NCBI RefSeq assembly: GCF_003289625.1
Contig: NZ_QMBN01000001.1
Location: forward strand, 806,001-870,000
DNA: 64,000 nucleotides
Direction: 5' to 3'
Source: Microbacterium sp. SMR1
GTDB lineage: Bacteria > Actinomycetota > Actinomycetes > Actinomycetales > Microbacteriaceae
Shown here: positions 38,754 through 49,964 of the stretch, in pieces
How positions within the stretch are numbered: the stretch's first letter is position 1
Layout of the letters: the number at the start of each line of letters is the position of its first letter
Position numbers and translations under genes: made by a program
Notes under the pieces: generated by a model
Database searches by the model: none
What the model was told of the DNA's origin: nothing
Seen by the model: only the letters and a program-made list of their open reading frames with translations

Positions 38754-39943
38754 AGGCCCGCGGCGGCGCGCAACTCCTCGACACGGTCGGTGCGCTCCCA
38801 GGTGAACTCGGGCAGCTCGCGGCCGAAGTGACCGTACGCGGCGGTCTTCGCATAAATGGGCCGCAGGAGGTCGAGGCGGTCGATGATCGCCTGCGGCCGG
38901 AGATCGAACACGTCGCGGATGGCCGCCGAGATGACCTCGTCGGCGACGTGGCCCGTACCGAACGACTCGACGTAGAGCCCCACGGGTGCGGCGCGCCCGA
39001 TCGCATAGGCGACCTGCACCTCGAGACGGTCGGCCAGGCCCGCGGCGACGGCGTTCTTCGCGACCCACCGCATCGCATAGGCCGCGGAGCGGTCGACCTT
39101 CGACGGGTCCTTGCCGCTGAAGGCTCCGCCGCCATGCCGTGCGGCGCCCCCGTAGGTGTCGATGATGATCTTGCGGCCGGTCAGTCCGGCATCCCCCTTC
39201 GGGCCGCCGACGACGAACGGCCCCGCGGGGTTGATGACGTACTCGACGTCGGAGATGTCGAGACCGGTTTCGGCAAGCACCGGCTCGATGACCTCGGCCT
39301 GCACGGCCGCCCGCAGCGCCGGCAGCGAGATGTCGGGCTGGTGCTGCGTCGAGAGCACCACGGTCTCGACCGTGCGGGGCACCGCGCCCTCGTAGCCGAG
39401 GGTCACCTGTGTCTTGCCGTCGGGCCGCAGGAACGGCAGGGCCCCGGTGCGGCGGGCCGATGTCAGACGCTCGGCGATGCGGTGGGCAGTCCAGATGGCC
39501 ATCGGCATGAGCTGCGGCGTCTCGTTGGTCGCGTAGCCGAACATGATGCCCTGGTCGCCGGCGCCGAGCGCATCGGTCGGGTCGATCGAACCCTGCTCGC
39601 GGTGCTCCAGGGCGTTGTCGACGCCGGCGGCGATATCGGACGACTGCTCGCCGATCGACACCGTCACACCGCACGAGTCGCCGTCGAAGCCCGTCTCGCT
39701 CGAGGTGTACCCGATTCCGTTGACGACGCCGCGGACGATGCCGGGGATGTCGGCGTAACCGTCGGTGCGCACTTCGCCCGCGACGTGCACCAGACCCGTC
39801 GTCACGAGGGTCTCGACAGCGACACGGGAGCCGGGGTCGACCGTGAGCAGCGCGTCGAGGATGCTGTCGGAGATCTGGTCGCAGATCTTGTCGGGGTGCC
39901 CCTCGGTGACGGACTCGGACGTGAACAGGCGCAGCTGGCTCAT
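38750..39943 (-). CDS. metK: S-adenosylmethionine synthetase
   Basis: 397 residues. It makes S-adenosylmethionine from methionine and ATP. Typical blocks are [42 protein letters not shown] and [19 protein letters not shown]. The ATG at 39943 (MSQLRLFT) is preferred; an earlier in-frame start lacks family similarity. The gene starts 110 bases after rpoZ, beyond a strong hairpin, so it probably has its own promoter, and it leads metK-priA-fmt-rsmB by overlapping joints. Confidence 0.97.
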   Translation of the reverse strand: MSQLRLFTSESVTEGHPDKICDQISDSILDALLTVDPGSRVAVETLVTTGLVHVAGEVRTDGYADIPGIVRGVVNGIGYTSSETGFDGDSCGVTVSIGEQSSDIAAGVDNALEHREQGSIDPTDALGAGDQGIMFGYATNETPQLMPMAIWTAHRIAERLTSARRTGALPFLRPDGKTQVTLGYEGAVPRTVETVVLSTQHQPDISLPALRAAVQAEVIEPVLAETGLDISDVEYVINPAGPFVVGGPKGDAGLTGRKIIIDTYGGAARHGGGAFSGKDPSKVDRSAAYAMRWVAKNAVAAGLADRLEVQVAYAIGRAAPVGLYVESFGTGHVADEVISAAIRDVFDLRPQAIIDRLDLLRPIYAKTAAYGHFGRELPEFTWERTDRVEELRAAAGL

Positions 39944-39990
39944 CGGGGCTCCCTGTGGGACGGAACGGGGCGGGATCGGGACGGAGACGA

Positions 39991-40031
39991 TTCTGCCCGC
40001 GGCGGCCGACATCCGGCTGCCGCGGGCAGAA
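39991..40031 (-). terminator. terminator after rpoZ
   Basis: A perfect 13-base stem (39991-40003 against 40019-40031) with a 15-base loop, 23 bases past the rpoZ stop on the minus strand. It separates the pyr-gmk-rpoZ side from metK. Confidence 0.75.
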
Positions 40032-40053
40032 ATGTGACGGGTCTACCGCCGGA

Positions 40054-40308
40054 TCAGTCGAGCGAACGCAGGCGGAGCTTGTCCTCGTGGATCTCGTGCA
40101 TCGCGATCGTCAGCGGCTTGTCCTCGACCGACGAGTCGACGAGCGGGCCGACGTTGTCGAACAGGTTGCCCTCGTGGAGGTCGGAGTAGTAGTCGTTGAT
40201 CTGGCGCGCACGCTTGGACGCGTAGATGACCAGCTGGTACTTCGAGTCGACCTTGTCGAGCAGGGCGTCGATGGGCGGGTCGATGATGCCTTCGTTGCTT
40301 CCGGCCAT
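40054..40308 (-). CDS. rpoZ: RNA polymerase omega subunit
   Basis: 84 residues. It helps assemble and stabilise RNA polymerase by folding the beta' subunit. The conserved [27 protein letters not shown] core and the C-terminal [14 protein letters not shown] are present. The ATG at 40308 has GAAGGATCC upstream. It has a likely -10 at 40377-40382 and a terminator after it, so it can be expressed alone as well as by readthrough from gmk. Confidence 0.96.
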   Translation of the reverse strand: MAGSNEGIIDPPIDALLDKVDSKYQLVIYASKRARQINDYYSDLHEGNLFDNVGPLVDSSVEDKPLTIAMHEIHEDKLRLRSLD

Positions 40309-40376
40309 GGCGGATCCTTCCGGGATCGATGTCGGTGGAGAGTCTGCTGCCGCGCCGCAGGCGCAGGCATCCCCCC

Positions 40377-40382
40377 AGTCTA
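40377..40382 (-). promoter_or_regulatory. -10 hexamer for rpoZ
   Basis: TAGACT on the minus strand, between the gmk stop and rpoZ, predicting a leader of about 62 bases. Confidence 0.4.
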
Positions 40383-40387
40383 CGCGA

Positions 40388-41284
40388 TCAGTCGGCCAGC
40401 GCGGCGACCTCGTCGGCCGCGCGCGCGACGGTGTCATTGACGACGCGGTAGTCGAACTCGCCCTGCGAGGCGAGCTCGACACGCGCCGTACGGAGGCGAC
40501 GGGCGCGTTCCTCGGCGTCCTCGGTTCCCCGCCCGACCAGCCGGTCGACCAGTTCGTCCCAGCTCGGCGGCAGGAGGAAGACAAGGGTCGCATCCGGCGC
40601 GGCCGCGCGCACCTGACGGGCTCCCTGCAGGTCGATCTCCAACAGCACCGTGCGCCCCGCCGCGAGTGCCGCCTCGATGGGCGCCTTCGGCGTGCCGTAC
40701 CGGTGACGGTTGTGCACGGTGGCCCACTCGAGCAGCTCGCCCTCGGCGATGAGACGGTCGAACTCGGCGTCGTCGACGAAGTAGTAGTGCTCGCCGTCGA
40801 CCTCTCCCGGCCGCGGGGCGCGGGTGGTCGCCGACACCGACAGCATGATCTCGGGATGGTTGTCGCGGATGTGCGCGGCGACCGTTCCCTTGCCGACGGC
40901 AGTGGGGCCGGCCAGCACAAGCAGCCGCGATCGGCCGGCACGCGGCTGGGGCTCGGGCAGGCGGGCATCCAAGAACTGCTGAAGCGCGAGCCGCTGACGC
41001 GACCCCAGACCACCGAGGCGCTTGACGGGCGAGATGTCGAGATCCGCGAGGATCCGGTCGCGCTTGTTCTCACCGATCGCCGGGATCGCCGTGAGGAAGT
41101 CGGTCACCCGCATGGCGCCGGCCGCCGACTCGGGATCGGCGAGAGCGCGCCGCAGGAGCTCCTGAGGTGAGATGACGCGCATCGCGACATCCTTCTTCAG
41201 CGCCGCCCGCTCGCGTCGCGCTTCGACGGCACGGCGTGACGCCGCGGCGCGGTCGACCTCGGGTGGGTGGGGACGATCAGCCAC
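40388..41284 (-). CDS. gmk: fusion of mIHF-type DNA-binding domain and guanylate kinase
   Basis: 298 residues from the GTG at 41284, against about 200 for guanylate kinase alone. Residues 1-106 match the actinobacterial integration host factor (mIHF): an Arg/Lys-rich N-terminal helix ([16 protein letters not shown]), then [17 protein letters not shown] and [28 protein letters not shown], the helix-turn segment that contacts DNA. After a Pro/Arg linker the kinase begins with P-loop GPTAVGKGT (126-134), [34 protein letters not shown] and [13 protein letters not shown]. The kinase phosphorylates GMP to GDP. In most actinobacteria mihF is a separate gene just upstream of gmk; here one reading frame holds both. 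It overlaps pyrF by eight bases. Confidence 0.93.
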   Translation of the reverse strand: MADRPHPPEVDRAAASRRAVEARRERAALKKDVAMRVISPQELLRRALADPESAAGAMRVTDFLTAIPAIGENKRDRILADLDISPVKRLGGLGSRQRLALQQFLDARLPEPQPRAGRSRLLVLAGPTAVGKGTVAAHIRDNHPEIMLSVSATTRAPRPGEVDGEHYYFVDDAEFDRLIAEGELLEWATVHNRHRYGTPKAPIEAALAAGRTVLLEIDLQGARQVRAAAPDATLVFLLPPSWDELVDRLVGRGTEDAEERARRLRTARVELASQGEFDYRVVNDTVARAADEVAALAD

Positions 41285-42146
41285 GGGCTTCCTCCTCTGC
41301 CTCGGCGAGCTCCCGCCGATGCGCGTCGATGGCGTCGATGATTCCGTCGGGACCGGCGGCGAGCACGCTGCGGCTGGCGCTCGCGACCACCTGGCCCGCG
41401 AGCGGTCCGAACACCGAACGCACCGCGCCGAGCGCCACGCCCTGCGCGCCGAATCCGGGAGCGAGGATCGGTGCGCCGCGAAGCGATTCGTGCGTGAGGC
41501 CGAGCTCGTCGCGGTCGACGGTCGCACCCACGACGAGCCCGACGTGACCGAGACCTCCCGCGTCCGCCGCCGCACGGTTCGCCCATCCGACGCCGGCGGC
41601 GACCCAGTCCGCGACCGTCTGGCCGCGCTGCGCCTCGACGACGGTGACCTCCGCCGACTGCAGTCCGAACGCCTCGGGGTTGCTGGTGGCGGCGAGGACG
41701 AAGACGCCCTTGCCGGCGCGCGCCGCGGCGGTGATCGTGCCGCGGAGCGACCCCGGGCCGAGGTACGGGCTCACGGTGACGGCGTCCGCCTCCAGCGGGG
41801 CGCCCGGCTCGAGCCACGCCGCGGCATAGCCGTCCATCGTGCTGCCGATGTCGCCGCGCTTGGCGTCCGCGATGACGATGAGGCCCGCGTCGCGTGCGGC
41901 GCGCTGCACCTCTTCGAGCGCGGCGAAGCCCGCTGACCCGTAGCGTTCGAAGAAGGCGACCTGCGGCTTGACGATGCCCACCCGCTCGCGCGCTGCCTCG
42001 ACCACGCGCAGACCGAACTCGCGCACGCCAGCGGCCGAGGCCGGAAGGCCCCAGTCCGCGAGCAGTGCGGCGTGCGGGTCGATGCCGACGCAGAGCGACC
42101 CATACGTGTCGAGCGCGCCGGACAGGCGCTCCCCGAATGCGGTCAC
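41277..42146 (-). CDS. pyrF: orotidine 5'-phosphate decarboxylase
   Basis: 289 residues, the type 2 form used by actinobacteria. It forms UMP from OMP. Key parts are [31 protein letters not shown], the catalytic [18 protein letters not shown] (Lys-Asp-Lys tetrad region) and [15 protein letters not shown] 42146 overlaps the carB stop by four bases, and its stop lies inside the start region of the mIHF-guanylate kinase gene. Confidence 0.95.
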   Translation of the reverse strand: MTAFGERLSGALDTYGSLCVGIDPHAALLADWGLPASAAGVREFGLRVVEAARERVGIVKPQVAFFERYGSAGFAALEEVQRAARDAGLIVIADAKRGDIGSTMDGYAAAWLEPGAPLEADAVTVSPYLGPGSLRGTITAAARAGKGVFVLAATSNPEAFGLQSAEVTVVEAQRGQTVADWVAAGVGWANRAAADAGGLGHVGLVVGATVDRDELGLTHESLRGAPILAPGFGAQGVALGAVRSVFGPLAGQVVASASRSVLAAGPDGIIDAIDAHRRELAEAEEEARG

Positions 42147-45100
42147 CTGCGCCCCGCCCGCTCGAGGGCGTAGTCCTGCAGGCTCTTGACCTCGAACCCT
42201 TCCCGGAGCACGGGCAGCGCGCTCACGGCGGCACCGAGGACGGCCATCGTGGTGAACAGGGCACGGTCGCCCGCCACGGCCGCGGCCCGGATCTCGTAGC
42301 CGTCTGCGCGAGCGACGCCGCCCGAGGGCGTGTTCACGACCATGTCGATCTCGCCGGCGTTGATGAGATCGACGACGTTTCGCTCCCCCGAGCCCTGGGT
42401 CTCGGAGTACTTGCCGACGACCTCCACGCGGATGCCGTTGCGAGCGAGGATCTCGGCGGTCCCCTCGGTCGCGATCAGGCGGAAGCCGAGCTCCTGCAGC
42501 CGGTGGGCGGGCAGGATGACGGCGCGCTTGTCGTCGTCGGCGACCGACAGGAACACGGTGCCCGAGGTGGGCATGCCGCCGTAGGCGGCCGCCTGGCTCT
42601 TCGCGAAGGCGGTCGGGAAGTCGCGGTCGATGCCCATGACCTCACCGGTCGAGCGCATCTCCGGGCCGAGGACCGAGTCGACCGTCCGGCCGTCAGCGGT
42701 GCGGAAGCGCTTGAAGGGGAGCACGGCCTCCTTGACGGCGACCGGCGCATCGAGCGGGACCCGCGAGCCGTCCTCGGCGGGCAGCAGCCCCTCGGCCTTC
42801 AGCTCGGCGATCGACGACCCGGCCATGATCCGCGACGCGGCCTTGGCCAGCGGGATGCCGAGCGCCTTCGACACGAAGGGCACGGTGCGGCTCGCGCGGG
42901 GGTTCGCCTCGATGACGTAGAGCACACCCGCCGACACGGCGAACTGCACGTTCAGCAGACCCCGCACGCCGACACCGCGAGCGATGGCGAGAGTCGCCTC
43001 GCGCACCCGGTCGATCTCGGTGCGGCCGAGCGACATCGGCGGCAGCGTGCAGCTCGAGTCACCGGAGTGGATGCCGGCTTCCTCGAGGTGCTCCATCACG
43101 CCGCCGATGTACAGCTCTTCGCCGTCGAACAGCGCGTCGACGTCGAGCTCCACGGCGTCATCGAGGAAGCGATCGACGAGCAGCGGGAGGCCCGGGCCGA
43201 TGATCGCCTGGTCGGCGACGCGCACGAAGTAGTCGCGCAGGCTCTCGGTGTCGTAGACGATCTCCATGCCACGGCCACCGAGGACGAAGCTAGGGCGGAC
43301 CAGGACGGGGTAGCCGATCGACTCGGCGACCTCGACGGCCCCCTCGACGTCGATGGCGGTGCCGTTGCGCGGGGCGACGAGACCGGCGTCGTCGAGCAGA
43401 CGCGAGAAGAGCTCGCGCTCCTCCGCCAGATCGATCGCCGCGGGCTGGGTGCCGAGGATGCTGTATCCGGCCGCCTCGATGCCCTTTGCGAGCCCGAGCG
43501 GCGTCTGACCGCCGAGCTGGCAGATGACGCCGAGGATCGTGCCGGACTGCGACTCGGCGTGCAGCACCTCGAGGACGTCCTCGAGCGTCAGCGGCTCGAA
43601 GTAGAGCCGGTCGCTCGTGTCGTAGTCGGTCGATACCGTTTCGGGGTTGCAGTTGACCATGATCGTCTCGTAGCCGGCGTCCGCCAGCGCGAAGCTGGCG
43701 TGGACGCACGAGTAGTCGAACTCGACGCCCTGCCCGATGCGGTTGGGGCCCGAGCCGATGATGACGACCTTCGTGCGCTCGGAGGGCGTGACCTCGGTCT
43801 CGGTGTCGTACGACGAGTAGTGGTACGGCGTGAGCGCGGGGAACTCACCGGCGCAGGTGTCGACCGTCTTGAAGACCGGCCGCAGGCCGAGGCCGTGGCG
43901 GACGCCACGCACCTCTTCTTCGGTGATGCCGCGCAGCTGCGCGATCTGCGCGTCGCTGAACCCGTGGTCCTTCGCCGTCCGAATGACGTGCTCGTCGAGC
44001 TCGCCCGCGTCGGCCACGAACGCCGCGACCTCGTTGATCAGCTCGATCTGGTCGAGGAACCACGGGTCGATCGCGGTGGCCTCGAAAGCCTGCTCGACCG
44101 TCGCGCCCTTGCGCATCGCCTGCTGCAGGACCACGATCCGGCCGTCGGTCGGGGTCTTCGCGATCTCGAGCAGCTCGTCCACCGAGCGCTCCTCGTCGCC
44201 CCAGTGGAAGCTCGATCCGCGCTTCTCGAGCGAGCGCAGCGCCTTCTGGAGAGCCGTGGCGTAGTTGCGCCCGATCGCCATCGCCTCGCCCACCGACTTC
44301 ATGGTCGTCGTGAGGGTGGTGTCGGCGGCCGGGAACTTCTCGAAGTTGAAGCGCGGCACCTTGACCACGACGTAGTCGAGCGTCGGCTCGAAGCTCGCCG
44401 GGGTGACCTTCGTGATGTCGTTCGGGATCTCGTCGAGGCGGTAGCCGATCGCGAGCTTCGCGGCGATCTTCGCGATCGGGAACCCGGTCGCCTTCGACGC
44501 CAGCGCGGACGAACGCGACACGCGCGGGTTCATCTCGATGACGATGATGCGCCCCGTCTGCGGATCGACCGCGAACTGGATGTTGCAGCCACCGGTGTCG
44601 ACGCCGACGGCGCGGATGATGTCGATGCCGATGTCGCGCATCTTCTGGTACTCGCGGTCGGTGAGCGTCAGTGCCGGCGCGACCGTGATGGAGTCGCCGG
44701 TGTGGACGCCGACCGGGTCGACGTTCTCGATCGAGCAGACGACCACGGTGTTGTCGGCCGAGTCGCGCATGAGCTCGAGCTCGTATTCCTTCCACCCGAG
44801 GATCGACTCCTCCAGCAGGACCTCGGTCGTGGGCGAGTCGCGCAGGCCCGCTCCGGCGATACGGCGCAGGTCCTCCTCGTTGTACGCGAAGCCCGAGCCG
44901 AGCCCGCCCATCGTGAAGGAGGGGCGCACGACGAGCGGGTAGCCGAGCTCGGCGGCGCCCGCGAGCACCTCGTCCATCGTGTGGCAGATGCGGCTGTCGG
45001 CCACATCCGCTCCCGAGTCGATGACGAGCTGCTTGAAGATCTGCCGATCCTCGCCCTTGTTGATCGCCTCGAAGTTCGCGCCGATCAGCTCGATGTCGTA

Positions 45101-45430
45101 CTTCTCGAGGATGCCGTGCTTGTGCAGGTCGATCGCCGCGTTGAGAGCGGTCTGACCGCCCAGGGTCGGCAGGATCGCGTCGGGGCGCTCCTTGGCGATG
45201 ATCGTCTCGATGACCTGCCACGTGATGGGCTCGATGTACGTGGCGTCGGCGAAGTCGGGATCGGTCATGATCGTCGCCGGGTTGGAGTTGACGAGGATGA
45301 CGCGGACGCCCTCCTCGCGGAGCACGCGGCACGCCTGGGTGCCGGAGTAGTCGAATTCACAGGCCTGGCCGATGACGATCGGCCCCGACCCGATGACGAG
45401 GACGCTCTGGATATCGTCGCGCTTGGGCAT
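42143..45430 (-). CDS. carB: carbamoyl-phosphate synthase large chain
   Basis: 1095 residues. It makes carbamoyl phosphate from bicarbonate, ammonia and two ATP. Two homologous ATP-grasp halves are visible, each starting with a phosphate-loop signature ([21 protein letters not shown] and [20 protein letters not shown]) and each with the PSFxxGGxG loop ([16 protein letters not shown] and [16 protein letters not shown]). The C-terminal MGS-like regulatory domain (about 950-1095) has [20 protein letters not shown]. The start codon overlaps the carA stop by one base (TGATG), so the two chains are coupled. Confidence 0.98.
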   Translation of the reverse strand: MPKRDDIQSVLVIGSGPIVIGQACEFDYSGTQACRVLREEGVRVILVNSNPATIMTDPDFADATYIEPITWQVIETIIAKERPDAILPTLGGQTALNAAIDLHKHGILEKYDIELIGANFEAINKGEDRQIFKQLVIDSGADVADSRICHTMDEVLAGAAELGYPLVVRPSFTMGGLGSGFAYNEEDLRRIAGAGLRDSPTTEVLLEESILGWKEYELELMRDSADNTVVVCSIENVDPVGVHTGDSITVAPALTLTDREYQKMRDIGIDIIRAVGVDTGGCNIQFAVDPQTGRIIVIEMNPRVSRSSALASKATGFPIAKIAAKLAIGYRLDEIPNDITKVTPASFEPTLDYVVVKVPRFNFEKFPAADTTLTTTMKSVGEAMAIGRNYATALQKALRSLEKRGSSFHWGDEERSVDELLEIAKTPTDGRIVVLQQAMRKGATVEQAFEATAIDPWFLDQIELINEVAAFVADAGELDEHVIRTAKDHGFSDAQIAQLRGITEEEVRGVRHGLGLRPVFKTVDTCAGEFPALTPYHYSSYDTETEVTPSERTKVVIIGSGPNRIGQGVEFDYSCVHASFALADAGYETIMVNCNPETVSTDYDTSDRLYFEPLTLEDVLEVLHAESQSGTILGVICQLGGQTPLGLAKGIEAAGYSILGTQPAAIDLAEERELFSRLLDDAGLVAPRNGTAIDVEGAVEVAESIGYPVLVRPSFVLGGRGMEIVYDTESLRDYFVRVADQAIIGPGLPLLVDRFLDDAVELDVDALFDGEELYIGGVMEHLEEAGIHSGDSSCTLPPMSLGRTEIDRVREATLAIARGVGVRGLLNVQFAVSAGVLYVIEANPRASRTVPFVSKALGIPLAKAASRIMAGSSIAELKAEGLLPAEDGSRVPLDAPVAVKEAVLPFKRFRTADGRTVDSVLGPEMRSTGEVMGIDRDFPTAFAKSQAAAYGGMPTSGTVFLSVADDDKRAVILPAHRLQELGFRLIATEGTAEILARNGIRVEVVGKYSETQGSGERNVVDLINAGEIDMVVNTPSGGVARADGYEIRAAAVAGDRALFTTMAVLGAAVSALPVLREGFEVKSLQDYALERAGRR

Positions 45431-46578
45431 CAGTTCTTGTTCTCCTGGGTCGCGACCACGAGGTCGCGGAAGCGGTCGAAGAGGTAGTTGGCGTCGTGCG
45501 GGCCGGCGGCGGCCTCGGGGTGGTACTGCACCGAGAATGCCGGCAGGTCGAGGGCCCGCAGGCCCTCCACCACGTTGTCGTTGAGGCCGACGTGGCTCAC
45601 CTCGACGCGGCCGAAGCCGGCCGGGCTGTCGACGACGCCCTCGATCGGCGCGTCGACGGCGAAGCCGTGGTTGTGCGCGGTGATCTCCACGCGCCCGGTC
45701 TGCTTGTCGAGCACGGGCTGGTTGATGCCGCGGTGGCCGAAGGGCAGCTTGTAGGTGCCGAAGCCGAGGGCGCGGCCGAGGAGCTGGTTGCCGAAGCAGA
45801 TCCCGAAGAACGGCAGCTTCTCGGCGAGGACGCCCCGCAGAAGCTCGACGTGGTGGTCGCTCGCGGCCGGGTCGCCCGGGCCGTTGGAGTAGAACACCGC
45901 GATCGGGTCGATCGCACGGAGCTGCTCGAACGTGACGTCCTGCGGGAGGACGTGGACGTCGAATCCGCGGGCGGCGAGGTTGTTCACCGTGGCCTGCTTC
46001 ACGCCGAGGTCGAGCACCGCGAGGTTTCCGAGCCGCTCCCCCGTCGCCGGGGTCACCTCGGCGGCGGGCACCGACACCTCGGCGGACAGGTTGCGACCGG
46101 TCATCTCCGGCGCCTCGCGGACGATGCGCAGCTGCTCCTCGGGATCGATGTCGGCGGCGTCGCCGCTGAAGACGCCGCCGCGCATCGAGCCCGCCGAGCG
46201 CAGGACGCGCGTGACGGCGCGCGTGTCGATGCCGCTGATGCCGACGATGCCGTCGCGCTCGAGCGACTCGTCGAGCGAGTTCTCCGAGCGCCAGTTCGAC
46301 ACGACGCGCGAGGGGTCGCGCACGATGTAGCCGGCGACCCAGATGCGGCGCGACTCGACGTCCTCGCCGTTCATGCCGGTGTTTCCGATGTGGGGTGCGG
46401 TCTGCAGCACGATCTGGCCCGCGTAGGACGGGTCGGTGAGGGTCTCCTGGTAGCCGGTCATGCCGGTCGCGAAGACGACTTCTCCGAGGGTGGTGCCGCG
46501 CGCGCCGTAGGCGCGGCCGATGTGGCGGGATCCGTCCTCGAGCACGAGCACGGCGGGGTCACGGGTGAACAGTGTCAC
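45430..46578 (-). CDS. carA: carbamoyl-phosphate synthase small chain
   Basis: 382 residues, the glutaminase subunit. The N-terminal domain has [21 protein letters not shown], and the class I amidotransferase domain has [19 protein letters not shown], catalytic Cys in [16 protein letters not shown], and His-x-Glu in [13 protein letters not shown]. The usual GICLGHQ reads GICFGNQ here, a small change around the nucleophile. GTG 46578 overlaps the upstream PH-like gene stop by four bases. Confidence 0.97.
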   Translation of the reverse strand: MTLFTRDPAVLVLEDGSRHIGRAYGARGTTLGEVVFATGMTGYQETLTDPSYAGQIVLQTAPHIGNTGMNGEDVESRRIWVAGYIVRDPSRVVSNWRSENSLDESLERDGIVGISGIDTRAVTRVLRSAGSMRGGVFSGDAADIDPEEQLRIVREAPEMTGRNLSAEVSVPAAEVTPATGERLGNLAVLDLGVKQATVNNLAARGFDVHVLPQDVTFEQLRAIDPIAVFYSNGPGDPAASDHHVELLRGVLAEKLPFFGICFGNQLLGRALGFGTYKLPFGHRGINQPVLDKQTGRVEITAHNHGFAVDAPIEGVVDSPAGFGRVEVSHVGLNDNVVEGLRALDLPAFSVQYHPEAAAGPHDANYLFDRFRDLVVATQENKN

Positions 46579-47099
46579 GCGTCGCCTCCTGGGGTCTGGG
46601 TGGGGGTCACGATGGTCTGGATGGCATCGGCCAGCGCACGGGCCGACGCGGTCTGGGGCCGGAAGTAGCTGTCGACGATCGTCTCGTCATCGATCAGCCA
46701 GCTCAGGCGTGTCAGGCCCTGCTTCTCGACGACACGGTCGATGGCGACGGTGGCCTGATCGACGGAGACGATGCGCTCGGCGGGGATGTACAGGCGCGGC
46801 TGACCGGTCAGGTCGATGGCCACGCCGTCACCCGCGCCTCCCGCGCCGACGATGACGTCGACGCGGGAGCGGAATCCGAGCCCGCGGATGGCGAGGCGCT
46901 CGAGCGGCTCGTCGTGGCGGGTCGTCGCGACGTAGAGTCCCGAGATCGCCGCCGTCTGCACGGCGCCCGCGGGCAACTCGCCCACCGGTGCCGTGAGGCC
47001 GCTGTCGCGCCTCGTTCGTCGTCGCCAGGCCCAGACCCCGAGTGCGAGCAGCACCAGGGCGACCGCGACCATGACGAGCAGAGCTCCTTCGCGGGTCAC
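46575..47099 (-). CDS. PH-like membrane-anchored protein of pyr operons
   Basis: 174 residues. One N-terminal hydrophobic helix (about residues 6-24) ends in AWRRRTRRD, followed by a soluble bacterial PH-like domain ([31 protein letters not shown] and [21 protein letters not shown]). A counterpart occurs between pyrC and carA in many actinobacteria, and its function is not known. GTG 47099 overlaps the pyrC stop and the gene end overlaps carA, so it is made with the pathway enzymes. Confidence 0.83.
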   Translation of the reverse strand: MTREGALLVMVAVALVLLALGVWAWRRRTRRDSGLTAPVGELPAGAVQTAAISGLYVATTRHDEPLERLAIRGLGFRSRVDVIVGAGGAGDGVAIDLTGQPRLYIPAERIVSVDQATVAIDRVVEKQGLTRLSWLIDDETIVDSYFRPQTASARALADAIQTIVTPTQTPGGDA

Positions 47100-48406
47100 G
47101 CGCGGGCTCCCGGGCGTTCGAGCAGGTCGCCGTCGGCGACCGTCGGCGTGCCGCGGAAGAACGTCCAGCGCACCTCGCCCGGAAGTTCGCGATCGAGGTA
47201 GGGCGAGTTCACGCTGCGACCCCTCAGGTCGGCATCCGTGAAGGTGCGGACCGGGCGCGGGTCGTACAGCATGAACGAGGCGGGGCGGCCCGCCTCGAGC
47301 GGCGTGCCGGCATCGGCCAGGCGGCCGATCCGAGCGGGAGCCGTCGAGAGCACGCGGGCGACGTCGTCCCAATCGAGCAGTCCGGTGTCGACGACCGCTT
47401 GCTGCACGACCCGCAGCGCGGACTCGAGACCGACCATGCCGTTCGCCGCGGCGGCCCATTCGCACGTCTTCGCCTCGGCGGGGTGCGGGGCGTGGTCGGT
47501 CGCGACGATGTCGATCGTGCCGTCGGCGAGGCCCTCGCGGACTGCCCGCACGTCCTCGTCACGGCGAAGCGGCGGGTTGACCTTGAAACGCGCGTCGTAG
47601 CCGCGGACGAGTTCCTCCGACAGCAGCAGGTGGTGCGGGGTCACCTCGGCGGTCACGTTCACGCCGCGCTTCTTCGCCCACCGGATGATGTCGACCGAGC
47701 CCGCCGTCGAGAGGTGGCAGACGTGCAGTCGAGAGCCGACGTGCTCGGCGAGTAGGACGTCGCGCGCGATGATCGACTCCTCGGCGACCGCCGGCCAGCC
47801 GGTCAGTCCCAGCTCTGCCGACACGGTGCCCTCGTTCATCTGGGCGCCCTCGGTCAGCCGCGGATCCTGAGCATGCTGGGCGACGACGCCGTCGAACGAC
47901 TTCACGTATTCGAGGGCGCGGCGCATGATGAGCGGATCGAAGACGCAGAAGCCGTCGTCGCTGAACACGCGGACGCGCGCCCGCGAGGCGGCCATCGCGC
48001 CCAGCTCGGCCAGGCGCTCGCCCTTCTGCCCGATCGTGACGGCGCCGATCGGCTGGACGTGCACGTACCCGGCGGCCTCGCCCAGGGCGAGCTCCTGCTC
48101 GACGACACCCGCGGTGTCGGCGACGGGCGAGGTGTTGGGCATCGCGAAAACGGTGGTGAACCCGCCCGCCGCTGCAGCGCGCGACCCGGTGAGGATCGTC
48201 TCGGACGCCTCGAACCCCGGCTCGCGCAAGTGGGTGTGCAGGTCGACGAGCCCCGGCAGGGCGATGAGCCCGTCGGCGTCGACGACGGTGGTACCTCTGG
48301 CGCTCAGGCCGGTGCCGACCTCGGCGATCGTCCCGTCGATGACCAGCATGTCCGTCGCGTCGCCGCCGGCCAGGCGCGCTCCGCGGATGAGGAAGCTCTC
48401 GCTCAT
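47096..48406 (-). CDS. pyrC: dihydroorotase
   Basis: 436 residues, type I amidohydrolase fold. It cyclises carbamoyl aspartate to dihydroorotate. Metal ligands lie in [44 protein letters not shown] and [11 protein letters not shown]. It overlaps pyrB upstream and the PH-like gene downstream by four bases each. Dihydroorotate dehydrogenase (pyrD) and orotate phosphoribosyltransferase (pyrE) are not in this window. Confidence 0.97.
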   Translation of the reverse strand: MSESFLIRGARLAGGDATDMLVIDGTIAEVGTGLSARGTTVVDADGLIALPGLVDLHTHLREPGFEASETILTGSRAAAAGGFTTVFAMPNTSPVADTAGVVEQELALGEAAGYVHVQPIGAVTIGQKGERLAELGAMAASRARVRVFSDDGFCVFDPLIMRRALEYVKSFDGVVAQHAQDPRLTEGAQMNEGTVSAELGLTGWPAVAEESIIARDVLLAEHVGSRLHVCHLSTAGSVDIIRWAKKRGVNVTAEVTPHHLLLSEELVRGYDARFKVNPPLRRDEDVRAVREGLADGTIDIVATDHAPHPAEAKTCEWAAAANGMVGLESALRVVQQAVVDTGLLDWDDVARVLSTAPARIGRLADAGTPLEAGRPASFMLYDPRPVRTFTDADLRGRSVNSPYLDRELPGEVRWTFFRGTPTVADGDLLERPGARA

Positions 48407-49368
48407 CGTCCGTCCTCCTCAGCTTCGGTGCGCTCGCCCGCGAGCAGCAGGTAGAGCACGGCCATCCGCACCGAGACACCGTTCGCCACCTGCTCGAGCA
48501 CGGTCGAGCGCGGCGAATCGGCGGCGGCGGCGGAGATCTCCATCCCCCGGTTCATCGGGCCGGGGTGCAGGACAATGCTATCGGCCGGGAGCGCGCCGAG
48601 CCGCGCGGCATCCAGGCCCCACGTCCGCGAATACTCCCGTTCAGTCGGGAAATAGGCGGCGTTCATGCGCTCGAGCTGGATGCGGAGCATCATGAGCGCA
48701 TCCGGACCCGCGGCGATGGCCTCATCGAGGTCGTAGATCACGCGGACCGGCCAGGCCGACACATCCTGCGGCACGAGGGTCGGCGGTGCGACGAGGGTCA
48801 CCTCGGCACCCAGGGTCGTCAGCAGCCAGACGTTCGACCGCGCGACGCGCGAGTGCAGGATGTCGCCGACGATCGTCACCCGGAGACCGGCGAGGTCGCG
48901 GCCCCGGCTGGCCTCGCCGAAGAATCGCTTGCGGATGGTGAATGCGTCGAGCAGGGCCTGCGTCGGATGCGCGTGCGTGCCGTCACCGGCGTTGACCACA
49001 CCGGCGCTGATCCATCCGCTGCCGGCCAGGGTCTGCGGTGCGCCCGAGGCGCCATGGCGGATCACGACGGCGTCGGCCCCCATCGCCTGCAGCGTCTGTG
49101 CCGTGTCCTGGAGCGACTCGCCCTTGGAGACCGACGACCCCTTGGCCGAGAAGTTGATGACGTCGGCCGAGAGGCGCTTGGCTGCGGCCTCGAACGAGAT
49201 CCGGGTGCGCGTGGAATCCTCGAAGAAGAGGTTCACGACGGTCTTGCCTCGGAGCGTGGGGAGCTTGCGGACCTCGCGCTGCTGCGTAGCCGCCATGTCC
49301 TCCGCGACGTCGAGGATGCGCAGGGCGTCGCGCCGATCCAGGTCCTTGGTGTCGAGCAGGTGCCTCAT
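48403..49368 (-). CDS. pyrB: aspartate carbamoyltransferase catalytic subunit
   Basis: 321 residues. It carbamoylates aspartate in the first committed step of pyrimidine synthesis. The carbamoyl phosphate site [36 protein letters not shown], and the aspartate-site HPGPMNRG are intact. No regulatory pyrI gene follows, as usual in actinobacteria, so allosteric control is absent and regulation falls to PyrR. ATG 49368 overlaps the pyrR stop by four bases. Confidence 0.97.
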   Translation of the reverse strand: MRHLLDTKDLDRRDALRILDVAEDMAATQQREVRKLPTLRGKTVVNLFFEDSTRTRISFEAAAKRLSADVINFSAKGSSVSKGESLQDTAQTLQAMGADAVVIRHGASGAPQTLAGSGWISAGVVNAGDGTHAHPTQALLDAFTIRKRFFGEASRGRDLAGLRVTIVGDILHSRVARSNVWLLTTLGAEVTLVAPPTLVPQDVSAWPVRVIYDLDEAIAAGPDALMMLRIQLERMNAAYFPTEREYSRTWGLDAARLGALPADSIVLHPGPMNRGMEISAAAADSPRSTVLEQVANGVSVRMAVLYLLLAGERTEAEEDGR

Positions 49369-49895
49369 GCTCCGATCGTCACCTCCTCGACGCCGTCGAC
49401 CTCGCGCAGGCGCACATTGACCCGCTCGTCGCGGGCGCTGGGCAGGTTCTTGCCGACGAAGTCGGGTCGGATGGGCAGTTCACGGTGGCCGCGGTCGACG
49501 AGAGTCGCGAGTCTGACGGCCGCGGGGCGACCGATGTCCTGCAGCGCGTCGAGGGCCGCGCGGATCGATCGTCCGGAGAACAACACGTCGTCGACGAGGA
49601 CGACGACCTTGCCGTCGATGCCGCCCTCCGGAATCTCGGTCGGCTGCGGTGCCCTCGTCGGGTTGCGGTGCAGATCGTCGCGGTACATCGTCACATCGAG
49701 TGCTCCGACCGGGACGACCGTCCCGGAGATCTCCGCGAGGAGAGAGCCGATGCGTGCAGCGAGGGGAACGCCCCGCCGCGGGATGCCGAGGATGACGAGG
49801 TCGGCGGGTCCCCTGTTCGACTCGAGGATCTCGTGGGAGATCCTCGTCAGGGCCCGCGCGATGTCGGCTTCATGCAGCACGGTGCGCGTGCTCAT
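49365..49895 (-). CDS. pyrR: PyrR regulatory protein / uracil phosphoribosyltransferase
   Basis: 176 residues. PyrR binds pyr mRNA when UMP is high and lowers expression; it also has weak uracil phosphoribosyltransferase activity. The PRPP loop [19 protein letters not shown] and the N-terminal [28 protein letters not shown] are diagnostic. ATG 49895 follows GGGAG. A likely PyrR-binding hairpin lies 16-31 bases upstream of the start codon. It is the first gene of pyrR-pyrB-pyrC-PH-carA-carB-pyrF-gmk, all linked by short overlaps. Confidence 0.96.
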   Translation of the reverse strand: MSTRTVLHEADIARALTRISHEILESNRGPADLVILGIPRRGVPLAARIGSLLAEISGTVVPVGALDVTMYRDDLHRNPTRAPQPTEIPEGGIDGKVVVLVDDVLFSGRSIRAALDALQDIGRPAAVRLATLVDRGHRELPIRPDFVGKNLPSARDERVNVRLREVDGVEEVTIGA

Positions 49896-49910
49896 CCGCC
49901 GCTCCCTTCT

Positions 49911-49926
49911 CCGCCTCACAGGACGG
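49911..49926 (-). promoter_or_regulatory. PyrR-binding RNA hairpin in the pyr leader
   Basis: The minus-strand RNA reads CCGUCCUGUGAGGCGG. It can fold into a stem CCG-CC/GGCGG with a bulged U and loop UGUGA, matching the known PyrR-binding consensus UCCnGnGAGG. It lies just before the pyrR ribosome site, as in mycobacterial pyr leaders. Confidence 0.75.
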
Positions 49927-49953
49927 GGTTAAAGGTTGCTGGGTGCGGCGCCC

Positions 49954-49959
49954 ATGATA
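49954..49959 (-). promoter_or_regulatory. -10 hexamer of the pyr operon
   Basis: TATCAT on the minus strand. Transcription would begin near 49947, giving a leader of about 50 bases that includes the PyrR hairpin. Confidence 0.6.
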
Positions 49960-49964
49960 GCGCT

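Noticed and set aside
39944..40053. SAM riboswitch before metK
   Set aside because: Only a simple 13-base terminator hairpin is visible. No kink-turn or pseudoknot pattern of known SAM riboswitches was found.
42065..45487. 1140-codon open frame antisense to carB
   Set aside because: carB is certain on the minus strand, and the antisense product has no recognisable domain and the usual GC-shadow composition.
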